Of a stretch of DNA of 64,000 nt, positions 12,061 to 21,305 are shown piece by piece (within the stretch, counting starts at the first letter, position 1; every line of letters begins with the position of its first letter). The stretch lies in contig NC_073354.2 of assembly GCF_027580225.2 (NCBI RefSeq), positions 24,511,001 to 24,575,000 of the forward strand, read 5' to 3'. The position numbers and the translations under genes were made by a program. Below the pieces are notes generated by a model. That model did not search any database. It was not told the origin of the DNA and saw nothing but the letters and a program-made list of their open reading frames with translations. Source of the DNA: Misgurnus anguillicaudatus. Its lineage: Eukaryota > Chordata > Actinopteri > Cypriniformes > Cobitidae.

Positions 12061-13390
12061 GCATATACAATACAGCACATTCACATCCCATTTATTTACT
12101 TTTGATAATGATCATATCACTCCCCTTTATTGATTTCATTTAACAGATTCCCCTATATTTGTGTTAAGCTATGAATTTGCATTTTTATGTTTGCACTGCT
12201 GGGTTATCCATTAGTGAGAGCAAGCTTGACTTGTTAGGTTATCTGTCAAAGATGAGATTAAACTCAAGTGTGCTTGGTTTTATTGAATTAGGTTAATAGA
12301 TGCAGATTCTTCAACGGAGGTTTCTGCTGTTGCTCGTGTTTGCTGATCTGAGTTCAGATTTTGGAGATTTAGTCATAGTAATAGTTAACATGTATCCAGT
12401 CAGTGCAACATTTTTGTTAGTTGGCAGAAATAAAATTTGGATGTCATGTTTTTTTCAGAAAGTTGCTATGAAAATTCAGATTTGTTCTTTCTGTCAACAA
12501 ACTGAATAAAAGATGCTATAAATCCTTTTTTCATTGCATGCGAGCAGTTTAGTTGCAGGGTGTCGCCTACAGAAAAAAACATTCTTACGATTTCTTAATG
12601 CTGTCCATGGCTCATGAAAACAACCATAGTCAGGCGTATTTATCTGCATGCCATTATACTCGGGCAAACATGAGTCTGCCTTAAATATTGTATGTTCCTG
12701 TGCTGGATATAAATGACCCCATGTCTCTGGCAGAAATTGATGGAGACCTACAAAAATGCCAGAGGTGAGCTAGAGTACATTATTAGCAAGCGAAAACATA
12801 ATGTGGCCCAATTAGGCCCCAGGTGTTATGTTGTTATAGCACATAATAGTACACAGCTGGTATAAGAACAAGAGGGTCTTATGAGGATTAAATGCAGATT
12901 TAGTACTTCAGGTGCCCTGTCTAATATTTAGCTACAGTTGTTCACACAGACACATACTGTACAGTGAACAGTATACACACTAACAGGTGCAATTGTTCAA
13001 ATTAAATTGCAGAAATGTTATATTGGTATCTTACACTGTACATAAATTTAAGAATCAATTAGCGCTTTTCCTCCGTCATGCCAAACCGGTAAGGAACGAT
13101 TTGTTATGTTTCCACTTTAAGTCTAATTTGGCACAGCATGATTACAATCCATTCACTATCCTTCGATAGAATGGATTGGTCACGTCTCTGTAACTGGTGA
13201 AACACATTATTGAGCACAAAACAGATTAAATCAAAAGCAAAACAAACAAATTATTCAATATTAGTAATTCAACCAAAAACATGTTTTGATGATTGCAGAT
13301 TTTAAAATTTTGTGGTGTGTTTTACGTGTACTTTAATACTTTTGAATATATTATTACTTTAATATTAATAACAAGAGCAGTGTTTTGTTC
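12061..13390. other. No supported gene
   Basis: AT-rich sequence with short open frames only. No repeat ends, RNA genes or coding motifs are recognised. Confidence 0.5.
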
Positions 13391-13520
13391 AGCATTGCAT
13401 TAGCACAAAAGGTTATGGGTTCGATTTCCATGGAACAAACATACTGATGAAAATGCATTACTTTGTACTGTAATAAGTTGCTTTGGATAAAGGCATCTGC
13501 CCAATGCATAAATGTAAATG
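13391..13520 (+). mobile_element. tRNA-derived SINE fragment (DANA-like)
   Basis: The B-box 'gggttcgattt' (13418-13428) follows 'gcattagcacaaaaggt'. The body ends with 'gctttggataaaggcatctg' and 'aatgcataaatgtaaatg', the conserved tail of cyprinid DANA-like SINEs. The 5' tRNA head is mostly missing. Confidence 0.7.
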
Positions 13521-14457
13521 TTTTGTTATATCTGTGGAGAACATATGTCCTAAAAACTTTTCAGAACAAAGGCTTTGTAAAAGTCGTCCTGTTTCAGAAA
13601 GCCGAGAGGAGCAACAATTATGTACAGTATAAAGTGTTTTTAAACCTTAAATTGCGTAACACATTGGATTACACAAAATAATGTTCGCAAAGTCTTTTAA
13701 AAGACAACTTTACAAATAGAGAAACAACTTCTATATGAAGACAAATTGAAATGCGATTGAGAGCAGACCGCAGCAAGCGTATTTTTAAGAAACAAGAGAA
13801 AGCAATGATGAATGCATTAGGAGTTCGAGAGCTCCAATTTTCCACTGTCTGCATTTCTGCTCATCCAATTAATTTGCTTTGGCTTGCTCTTTGGGCGAGT
13901 GCCTCAAGCAGACAGCGAATCAGAAGACAGCATCCCCGCTATTGGCTTGAGTCATTAATAAGAGCAAAGCACTGTACTGAGAAACGTTGTGCCTAATGCA
14001 ATTTATGAAGATAAAAATAAAGCCTGAATGAAAAGAGATGGGTATCATCATCTTGTCTGTTGCCTGCGCCATAATGCGCGTGTGTCTCTGTTTTTGTTGG
14101 CCACATAATAAGGACGTGGCATCTGTTATTTGTGCATTGGCATGATATGTGTTTTATCATGCTCTGAAATGTCAATGGCCTGCCTGTCTTTGTTCCATTG
14201 ACTGCTTCTCTTTATTTGGTTCCTGGAGACATTAAACAACTGTGCATTGCTTTGACTAATCATGGGGAATGTTTTTTACTGCCTTTGTATTTGGACATTC
14301 ACTTGTAACTTTGCTACTTACTAATTTCGGGAATAATGAAAACATCACCATGTTCTGTTCTTGGATGAGTTCTTATTCATTTACATCATAAATAATTCCT
14401 CCCAACAATCATATATTATTGAGTTATTTATTTATTATTTATAACAGTTCATTTTAA
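13521..14457. other. No supported gene
   Basis: Unique-looking sequence. An 81-codon open frame at 13751-13996 shows no recognisable domain and no partner exon. Confidence 0.45.
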
Positions 14458-14465
14458 TATTATGG

Positions 14466-15112
14466 CAGTGGCGGCTCGTGACTGCTCATCCGAGGGGCGC
14501 AAATTCAAAAATGTCAAAATAAGTGCCTGCTTCACACGCGCCAAAACCGTTCACGTTCACAAAATACACGCAAGACACTTTCTTACTCTGATTACACCTG
14601 AGATTATACACTCTAAAAAAACAAACGGTTTTATATAGCACCAAAACTGTTGATTTGAATCGTAACCATAGAAGAACCGTTTTTAGTGCCATATAGCACC
14701 GGTGAAGCACCTGTGTAGAACCATATAGGTGCCATATAGCACCACTATAGCACCACATTTGGTTCTACATAGCACTATATGGTTCTACACAGGTGCTTCA
14801 CCGGTGCTATATGGCACTAAAAACGGTTCTTCTATGATTACGAGCAAAGAACCACTTTTGGTGCTATATAGCACCGTTTGTTTTTAGAGTGTACGAGTAT
14901 CTGGCAAACGCGAGCGTCTCTTTTATCATAAACCCTTTAAAGGCATCTGCAGCAGGCACTTATTTTGACAAGAGATGTGATGCATATAGGTTCACTCGCC
15001 GCGTAGAACACATGTTTTGAAACAAGGAACCACACACATGACGGGTTACATAGACGTTGTGACGAACTTTGCATCGAGCGCCCTCGCAAAAAGAAGTCAC
15101 CGGCCGCCACTG
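14466..15112. mobile_element. hAT-like element with perfect 8-bp TSD (CAGTGGCGGC family)
   Basis: It begins CAGTGGCGGCTCGTGACTGC and ends CACCGGCCGCCACTG. TATTATGG is repeated exactly at 14458-14465 and 15113-15120. An 8-bp duplication with CAG...CTG ends fits hAT. Internal words 'aataagtgcctgc' and 'gcaggcacttattttgac' form inverted subterminal repeats. A separate hairpin MITE (14609-14891) is nested inside. Related sequences lie at 15425-15838 and 54285-55711. Confidence 0.8.
14609..14891. mobile_element. Hairpin MITE with TA target site
   Basis: Starts CACTCTAAAAAAACAAACGG and ends CCGTTTGTTTTTAGAGTG, flanked by TA at 14607-14608 and 14892-14893. Nearly the whole element folds back. 'gaagaaccgtttttagtgcc', 'ggtgaagcacctgtgtagaacc' and 'atatagcacc' all occur in both arms. 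TA duplication suggests mobilisation by a Tc1/mariner-type transposase. Confidence 0.8.
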
Positions 15113-15392
15113 TATTATGGGCCATAATTTGGTGTTGTTTTCCTTGTGACAGGCATTGATCCGCACAGATTAGGGCAGGTTTTTTTAGTTTGGGTAACCC
15201 CACGGCACCACTAGTAACATTTAAGTACCTTCATCAACACACTTGAACAAACTAAAAATGTTCTCCTATTATATTCCTTAATGTGTTTCTAACTTATATT
15301 ATATTGGATATCATTAAGTTGACTCTGTTGGACATGTACCCCTGGTTGGGAACCATTGCATCCCAAAGAACAACATTTTACTAATATAACTA

Positions 15393-15424
15393 CCCAGTCT
15401 CACAAGGTTTCATGATATAGTCAC
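15393..15424 (+). repeat. Left-end fragment of the CCCAGTCTCAC MITE
   Basis: Reads CCCAGTCTCACAAGG, then 'gatatagtcac', matching the start of the 8442-8901 MITE, and is cut off exactly where the next CAGTGGCGGC element starts at 15425. Confidence 0.65.
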
Positions 15425-15838
15425 CAGTGGCGGCTCGTGACTGTTCATTCGAGAAGGCGCTAATTCAAAATAAGTGTTCGGATTGTCACGTGTGTAGTTC
15501 CCTTTTCCAAAATATGTGTCCTGCGTGTCGAGAGATCCTGTGTGCATCACGTGTTTTGTCAAAATAAGTGCTTGCTGCACACGCGTCAAAACCGTTTATG
15601 ATAAAAGAGACGCTCATGTTCCCAAATTACAAGCTAGACACTTTCTTAACAGTAAACTCTGATTAGGCATGAGATTATGCGAGTATCTGGCAAATGCGAG
15701 CGTCTCTTTTATCATAAACCCTTTAGACGCCTCTGCAGCAGGCACTTATTTTGGCATGACACGTGATACACACACGATCTCTCAAAGTGCAGAACACATA
15801 TTTTGAAATTACGAATCACACACGACAAGCTACATATA
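15425..15838 (+). mobile_element. 3'-truncated copy of the CAGTGGCGGC hAT-like family
   Basis: Starts CAGTGGCGGCTCGTGACTG. It contains 'gcgagtatctggcaaatgcg' and paired inverted words 'aataagtgcttgctgc' / 'gcagcaggcacttatttt'. It ends abruptly near 'gacaagctacatatat', where a different terminus begins at 15839. The right inverted repeat is missing. Confidence 0.7.
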
Positions 15839-16547
15839 TGGGCTGCGTCCGAAAACTCAAGGCAGTGACTCGTTGCCTCGCTGCCTCATGAGGAAATGAC
15901 TTCGGAGGCATGAAGGCAGCTCAGAGAAAGACTTTCGAACACACTTCAAAGGCAGCGTGTTTGAAATATAAACAGAGAGCGCCTTTGTGATAACTAATCA
16001 CATATTTGAAAACTACAATACTAATTTCTCGCTAGAAATGCAATTAAAAGGTGTAAAAAGTGAAAATCTACCTTTATTTACACTAACCGTGTGTCTCAAT
16101 TCGTTCCCTAGCTCCCGAGGTCGTGAATCAGTATATCGTGTACACAGGTTCGGGCACTGGTAAGGACCCTAGCTCACTTCACATTGGGACAATGTTCACT
16201 TATTTTTCTGTCACGTGGCTGCTTAAAGGCGCAAAAGAGGATGTTTCCGCCGACTGAGAATCCAAAGACCGTTACTGAGTTTTTTAAATAAGCGCATGCG
16301 CAAGAACAGCCTTCCTCCTTCACAGCTCATTTCTAGGAAACGCCTTCCATAACTCGTGCACGAGTATTTGAACACGAGTGTTTGTTTACCACTGACAAAT
16401 GTTGTGTCGCGTTAGTGGATTAATTATGTGAAATGATATGATAATAAACACATAAGACGTAAAGTTAGATCAGTCGACGCTACTCCCATTTCAACGAGCG
16501 TGTAGCAGACTGGTCACTGCCTTACAACTACAGTACAAGAACAACGT
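15839..16547. repeat. Transposon-derived sequence flanking DIRS on the left
   Basis: Begins GGGCTGCGTCCGAAAACTC, a hAT-style terminus, then 'gcctcgctgcctcatgagg'. A second block starts near 16088 with 'gtgtctcaattcgttcccta'. No partner ends are found in the window, so these are fragments. The DIRS element begins at 16549. Confidence 0.5.
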
Positions 16548-16571
16548 CGTTCCCTTTCAGTCGGTCACTAC

Positions 16572-16738
16572 GACGTCACGTCGTGACCGACGAATTGGGA
16601 ACCGCTTCGCGGGTGACCTATCTGCTTCGAGAAACCTTTAAAAACGCCAATGAACTTGGCATGCAGATAATTGCATCTGCCGGCGCCGCCCCGCCGCATA
16701 GGTATTTAATGAGCGGCAGGTGCAGTTATCAAATCAGC
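16572..16738 (+). repeat. DIRS left inverted terminal repeat (core)
   Basis: Begins GACGTCACGTCGTGACC and runs to ATCAAATCAGC. It is an almost exact inverted copy of 25363-25528; the only difference noted is one A in an 'aaaaac' run. The outermost bases 16549-16571 are not shared with the right end but reappear, complemented, in the internal complementary region. Confidence 0.9.
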
Positions 16739-17027
16739 TTTTTAGCTTCGAAAGCTGGCAGTGACACTGCTCACGAGAAGCTGCTCTACTGGAATAGATC
16801 TCCGCGTGTCAGTTGGTTGGGCGAAGGCACCACAGCGAGGCTCGCGAGTGTTTCCACCTCTTTCTTTTTTCACTCTCTTTTATTTGAGTGTGTGCGTTCT
16901 CCTCCCTGTGTGCTTCATCAACTACATAGCTAAAAGAGTGATTTCCCCTAAAAGAGCTGCAGTTGAACTTGCGTCTTTTTAAAGACAGCTGTTCACTGCT
17001 CACGGGCGTTAAAGCGTCTTTTTAAAG

Positions 17028-17970
17028 ATGTCTTTTCGTCCGTGTTCCACTTCTGGATGCGGCAAGTACATGGGTCCTCGCGATGGACACGATCGTTGTC
17101 TCTCATGTCTGGGTCTCCAGCATGCTGAGGCGGCTTTCGTGGGAGGGACATGCTCCGCTTGCGAGAGCCTGACTCTTGCGGATCTGCAGGGTCGTGTGGC
17201 GTTTCTCCGGGAACGCCGCCCTCCGTTGCTGATCACCGCCAAGAAGGCGGCTGTGAAGCTACGGAGAGACGACCTCCGCCTCACGGTGCTGAATCGGCAA
17301 GCTGGTTCGTCCAGCGGCTCTCAGCCACCGGATCCGCAACCATCCGAGGTTCCGATGGAGACGGAGAGCGCGCGTTCTGCGTCGCGTTCTGCCTCTGTTG
17401 GACCTCCCGAGGATTCCCTGTCTGTCGTAACATCGGAGGGGGGCCGTCATTTTCAGACGTGGATCCGGATCCTCTCCCTCCTTCGGGACGGGTTGCGGTT
17501 CCCGATCTCGACCCTGAGATGACGGCCATGCTCGCTCGGGCTGCGGAGACGGTCGGGTTGGAGTGGAGAGCTCCTCCCCCTCCCGTACCGTCCCGCCTAG
17601 ACGATTGGTACTTTGGGGCTGCACGGGCTTCACAGTCTTCCCCACCGGTACCTTTCTTTCCCGAGGTGCATGATGAGCTGACTCGGACGTGGAAAACCCC
17701 GTTTTCCTCCCGGAACCGTCCGTATCAGCCGTCACCCCTCACCTCCCTCGATGGGGGGGCCGCTAAAGGGTATGCCGGTATCCCGACAGTGGAGCGTTCG
17801 GTAGCGATGCAGTTGTGTCCTGCCGGCGTCTCCTACTGGAAGGACCGTCCTGCCCTTCCCTCACGGGCCTGCAGGCATTCGTCAGCTCTGACGGAGTCTG
17901 CATACCAGGCTTGTGGGGAGGCGGCCTCAGCCATACATGCCATGGCTTTGTTGCAGGTTCATCAGGCTAA
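17028..17970 (+). pseudogene. gag: DIRS gag-like ORF1, 5' part, frameshifted and interrupted
   Basis: The first ATG after the left repeat opens MSFRPCSTSGCGKYMGPRD, with CxxCLG and CSxC-like cysteine pairs (C6, C11, C24, C27, and CSAC at about residues 42-45), suggesting a zinc-binding N terminus. This frame holds to the G6 run at 17438-17443. Beyond it the gag-like sequence (DVDPDPLPP..., later MALLQVHQAK) continues in the frame one base back, as if one base was lost. It is then cut at 17970 by the nested transposon. The product would be the structural protein that packages element RNA. Its 3' part resumes at 20804. Confidence 0.85.
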
Positions 17971-18471
17971 AGGTCTTTACACACCGGGACGTTTCTCATG
18001 CGCGTTTATCGTCGACGTTTAACGTCAGTTTTTTCTGCTTTCACACACAAACGATTTTTACTGGCGCTGAGCCGAGTGAGGTGCAATTTCACTCCCTGGA
18101 CACTAGATGGCGCCTAATACAAAACAGATATATGCCGGTACACGGGGCGGCGCTGCGAGACGTTATGCGTCTGTTCTGACACTCACTTGTCACACAGAAG
18201 AAGAGAGCCACTCGCGTGTAGTCACCATTCATAAATATACGATTTTTGGTTAACGGGCAAACAAACAAACATGGCTCTTGAATATATAATCTTTGTACAA
18301 ACAATATCTCCGTGAACTTGAATACATTTTTAAATGAAATCTATTTGATTCGATTCCTTTATCATTAGTTAATATATTAGCATCTCCAGATAAAATTAAC
18401 TATTTTTGATATAACACGTTATATCAAAATTAAAACTCTTTCACAAAATATAAGGTAATGGGTGATCCGAT

Positions 18472-18681
18472 GTGTGTACTTTTAACAAATCTTTTACAAG
18501 CATTTTCTCTGTTAACAATTTTCTCAAATTTCCTGCCAAATGTATTGTATTTTGTGATTTGGCTAAAGATTTAAGTTCTCATTTTAACCAATATACTCGT
18601 TTTATAGAGGTTGGGTGGGTAGAACAAGGAACCACCATTTTTGTTGTGCCCAAAGATTTTAATACTCCTGCAAATTGGTAA
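18472..18681 (+). CDS. Exon-like open frame inside the nested transposon (unidentified)
   Basis: The frame ends RFIEVGWVEQGTTIFVVPKD, then FNTPANW, directly followed by GTAAGT, a good splice-donor match. The sequence looks protein-like but I do not recognise it. It could be a captured host exon or part of a lost autonomous element. No acceptor or next exon is identified, and it may be chance. Confidence 0.25.
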   Translation: MCTFNKSFTSIFSVNNFLKFPAKCIVFCDLAKDLSSHFNQYTRFIEVGWVEQGTTIFVVPKDFNTPANW

Positions 18682-18920
18682 GTGTTGCCTATAAATATAA
18701 TGATGCAATAATTAGGTATGTAGTTATTACAATAAAAGGTCAACAATACTGATGTACAAATATATGCATAGTGCCAAAATGTCACGTTATTTACAATTCT
18801 TTTTTTTTTTAATCAAACATTTATTTTTGTGAACGAACTGCAGTTTGCAATAACAATCAGAGACATGACAGTTTAAATTAAATAAAACAGGATTCAGAAA
18901 TGTTGGTCCACTCCAGAAAA

Positions 18921-19255
18921 GTCACAATGACTGTAGTGCAACTGAACGGTAGTGCAAATCAACATTTAGAAATTAGACATTTTCAAATGTATTTCTTAAA
19001 TGTATAAACACTTAAAATACATAAGTAAAATGGTATATAATAAACATTAATTTGTGTGAACAAGAACTGGCAGAGCTGTAGAGCAAACAAGTCACAATGA
19101 TAGAAGTCTAAGTGAACTGTAGTGCAAGTAAACATATCTATGAAATGTACATGTTCAACTGTATTTCTTGAATGTATAAACATTAAAAAAATAACTAAAT
19201 AAAATGGTATATAATAAACATCTATAGGTGTGACTCAAAACTGGCAGAGCGCTCC
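18921..19255. repeat. Tandem duplication, about 170-bp unit, two copies
   Basis: The units start 'gtcacaatga' at 18921 and 19091. Both contain 'caactgtatttcttgaatgtataaaca'-like blocks, 'aaaatggtatataataaaca' and 'actggcagagc'. The copies are diverged, so the duplication is not recent. Confidence 0.65.
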
Positions 19256-19345
19256 TTCTGTGCTCTTCTTTCTCTCTTCTGTGCTTCGCTTTCAATTTTT
19301 TCCCTGTAGCATCTTTTGATAAGAGGTACATCTCCAGAGGTTCGT
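19245..19345 (-). pseudogene. Charged, coil-like coding remnant, possible Harbinger accessory protein tail
   Basis: A minus-strand frame reads VPLIKRCYREKIESEAQKRE followed by RRAQKERSASFES. Harbinger Myb/SANT accessory proteins end in charged helices of this type, and the position inside a Harbinger-like element fits. Evidence is weak: short, no conserved core, no start. Confidence 0.25.
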
Positions 19346-19899
19346 CTCGGACTGTTTTCTTTTGTTAAGATTGGACCTTGTCACGGCTGGTGCTGGATGA
19401 TCCTGAAGACGTGCTTGCTGGGGCCTCCTCACTTTTCCTCACATCATTATAGCAGAAATATTGCTGTGAACACTGTAAAGATAAATTTAGTTTTCATCAG
19501 AAACAATCTTTCGCACTGAGGGCCATGCCACGATATCCATGAGGTCAATATTTGATTACAAATGTAATTTAGATTCATGGTATTTTATCTGGCTGAACAA
19601 ATGCAGCAGATGTTACCTAAACACAGAACACAAATTAACCTCCTAAAACCCCACCTTTGGTTTGGCTTGCATTTTAGATTTCTCCAAGCTATTTGGGGTT
19701 AGGAAGAAGCAATGAATATAATAACCAAATATTTTTCTTTGAATATGAAGCAGTGTAATTGTCCACGTTTGTGTACAACAGGTTCCAGTTACACACAATG
19801 AAATACTAGGCTATGGTGCAAACAACAAAACATGTGATTTCACGGTGTACAGGGAACATGCCATGGTATGAAGTGTTCAATGTCAGTGTATTACATATC

Positions 19900-20367
19900 G
19901 TAATGTAATGCACCAATAATAATTTTTTATTACTTGCACAGTTATAATGTAGATTTGCACTACTGGTCTGTTCAATACACTACTGGACTGTCTATTTCAT
20001 ACTCCCTGTTCATTTGCACTGCTGGACTACTTGAATTGCATCGTTTGCACCCCTGTGTACTGAATATTAGAATAACTATTCACAATAACTTAAGCCATTG
20101 CACTCTTAACTGAGTACAATACAAATTCATTCATGCACTACTTAAATATTAATTTCACTACTGTTCTGTTTAGTTTATTATGTACATATCCATTTGTACA
20201 TTTCTTATGTTCATAGTACCACCCATACATAGTAAGTGTTTACATCGTATTACATAATCCTGCACCTATGCAATTATTATTGATACCCTGCACTTTTTAT
20301 ACTGCTTTTGCACTTCTGCATTTCGTTGTCTTGTGCTTGTGTAATGACAACAAAGTTTAATCTAATC
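19900..20367 (+). repeat. Retroposon-like 3' tail inside the nested transposon
   Basis: Ends with 'tgcatttcgttgtcttgtgc' followed by 'taatgacaacaaagtttaatctaatc', the layout of a LINE/SINE 3' end common in fish. The left limit is approximate and no coding part is present. Confidence 0.45.
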
Positions 20368-20803
20368 ATATGGCCCACACAGCTATGTATTGTAATGTTC
20401 TAATGTATATATGTTACCTTCGAAATTCAGTCGATGATGTGAGGAACTCCGACACCTTCATAAACCTCCACAGCCTCGATGCATCTTCTTTGTGTGTTTA
20501 CCTGTTCCACGTGCTCCGCAAGACCATTTTGTGCTTGAGCGCCACCAAGTCGTGTTTTACTGGAACTTCAGCAGCGCCAGGCACGTGAACAAAAGCGCCA
20601 ATCTCATTGGTCGGCCAACTTTTAACGCGCCGCGTCAAACCAAAAAAACGCGTCCGAGGCGTTTTTCTGAAAATGACGCTTTTGCGCGTCGCGCTTTTCG
20701 CGTGGGTGTGCGCACTCACATTGGCGCTCGTTCTTGAGTCACGAGACGTTGGGCGTCGACGATAGACGCGCCCGGGGAGCGTCCCGGTGTGTAAAGACCT
20801 TAA

Positions 20804-21305
20804 GGCTCTGAAGGATCTGCACGAGGGAGGTCACGATTCGGCGGTCTTTAAAGACCTGCGTGCGGCTACGGATCTGGCGCTACGTGCGACCAAGACCACC
20901 GCACAAGCCGTCGGTCGTGCTATGTCCACCTTGGTGGTCCAGGAGCGCCACCTCTGGCTGTGCCTTGCGGACATGCGGGATGCCGATAAAACCCGGCTTC
21001 TAAACGCCCCGGTGTCCCAGGCCGGCCTGTTCGGCGAGGCGGTGGAGGACTTCCCACAACAGGTCTCCGCCACCCAGAAGCAGACTGAGGCTCTTGCCAA
21101 CATCATGCCGCGTCGGAAAAGACCAGCACCTGCCCCGTCGACGTCGGCACCTCAGTCTGCCCCTCACCGAGGGCGTCCTGCAGCGGCGGCCGCCTCCGTT
21201 CCTCATCGGGGCCGTCCAAGAAAGCGAGGAACCGGCCGTCAGCAGCCCGCCCCGCCCGCTCAGCCCGCTAAGCCTGGTGGAAAGCGAAAATCTAAGCGGC
21301 CCTGA
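20804..21305 (+). pseudogene. gag: DIRS gag-like ORF1, 3' part after the insertion
   Basis: Reads ALKDLHEGGHDSAVFKDLRA and then VVQERHLWLCLADMRDADKT, and ends in a basic tail, GGKRKSKRP, before the stop at 21303-21305. The leucine-rich helical segment and Arg/Lys-rich C terminus suit an RNA-binding capsid-like protein. Discounting 17971-20803 (2833 bp, which is 3n+1) puts this frame in register with the post-frameshift frame upstream. It overlaps the RT frame from 21094. Confidence 0.85.

Larger units (their letters stand above)
17971..20800. mobile_element. PIF/Harbinger-like DNA transposon nested in DIRS gag
   Basis: The ends AGGTCTTTACACACCGGGAC and GTCCCGGTGTGTAAAGACCT are exact inverted complements, and weaker pairing continues through 'atcgtcgacg' on both sides. 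TAA occurs at 17968-17970 and 20801-20803, a 3-bp duplication typical of PIF/Harbinger. Length is 2830 bp. No full transposase is seen. The interior holds AT-rich sequence, a tandem duplication, an exon-like frame and a retroposon-like tail. The insertion is younger than the DIRS copy that it breaks. Confidence 0.9.

Noticed and set aside
17259..17735. 158-codon minus-strand frame
   Set aside because: Shadow of DIRS gag, no motifs.
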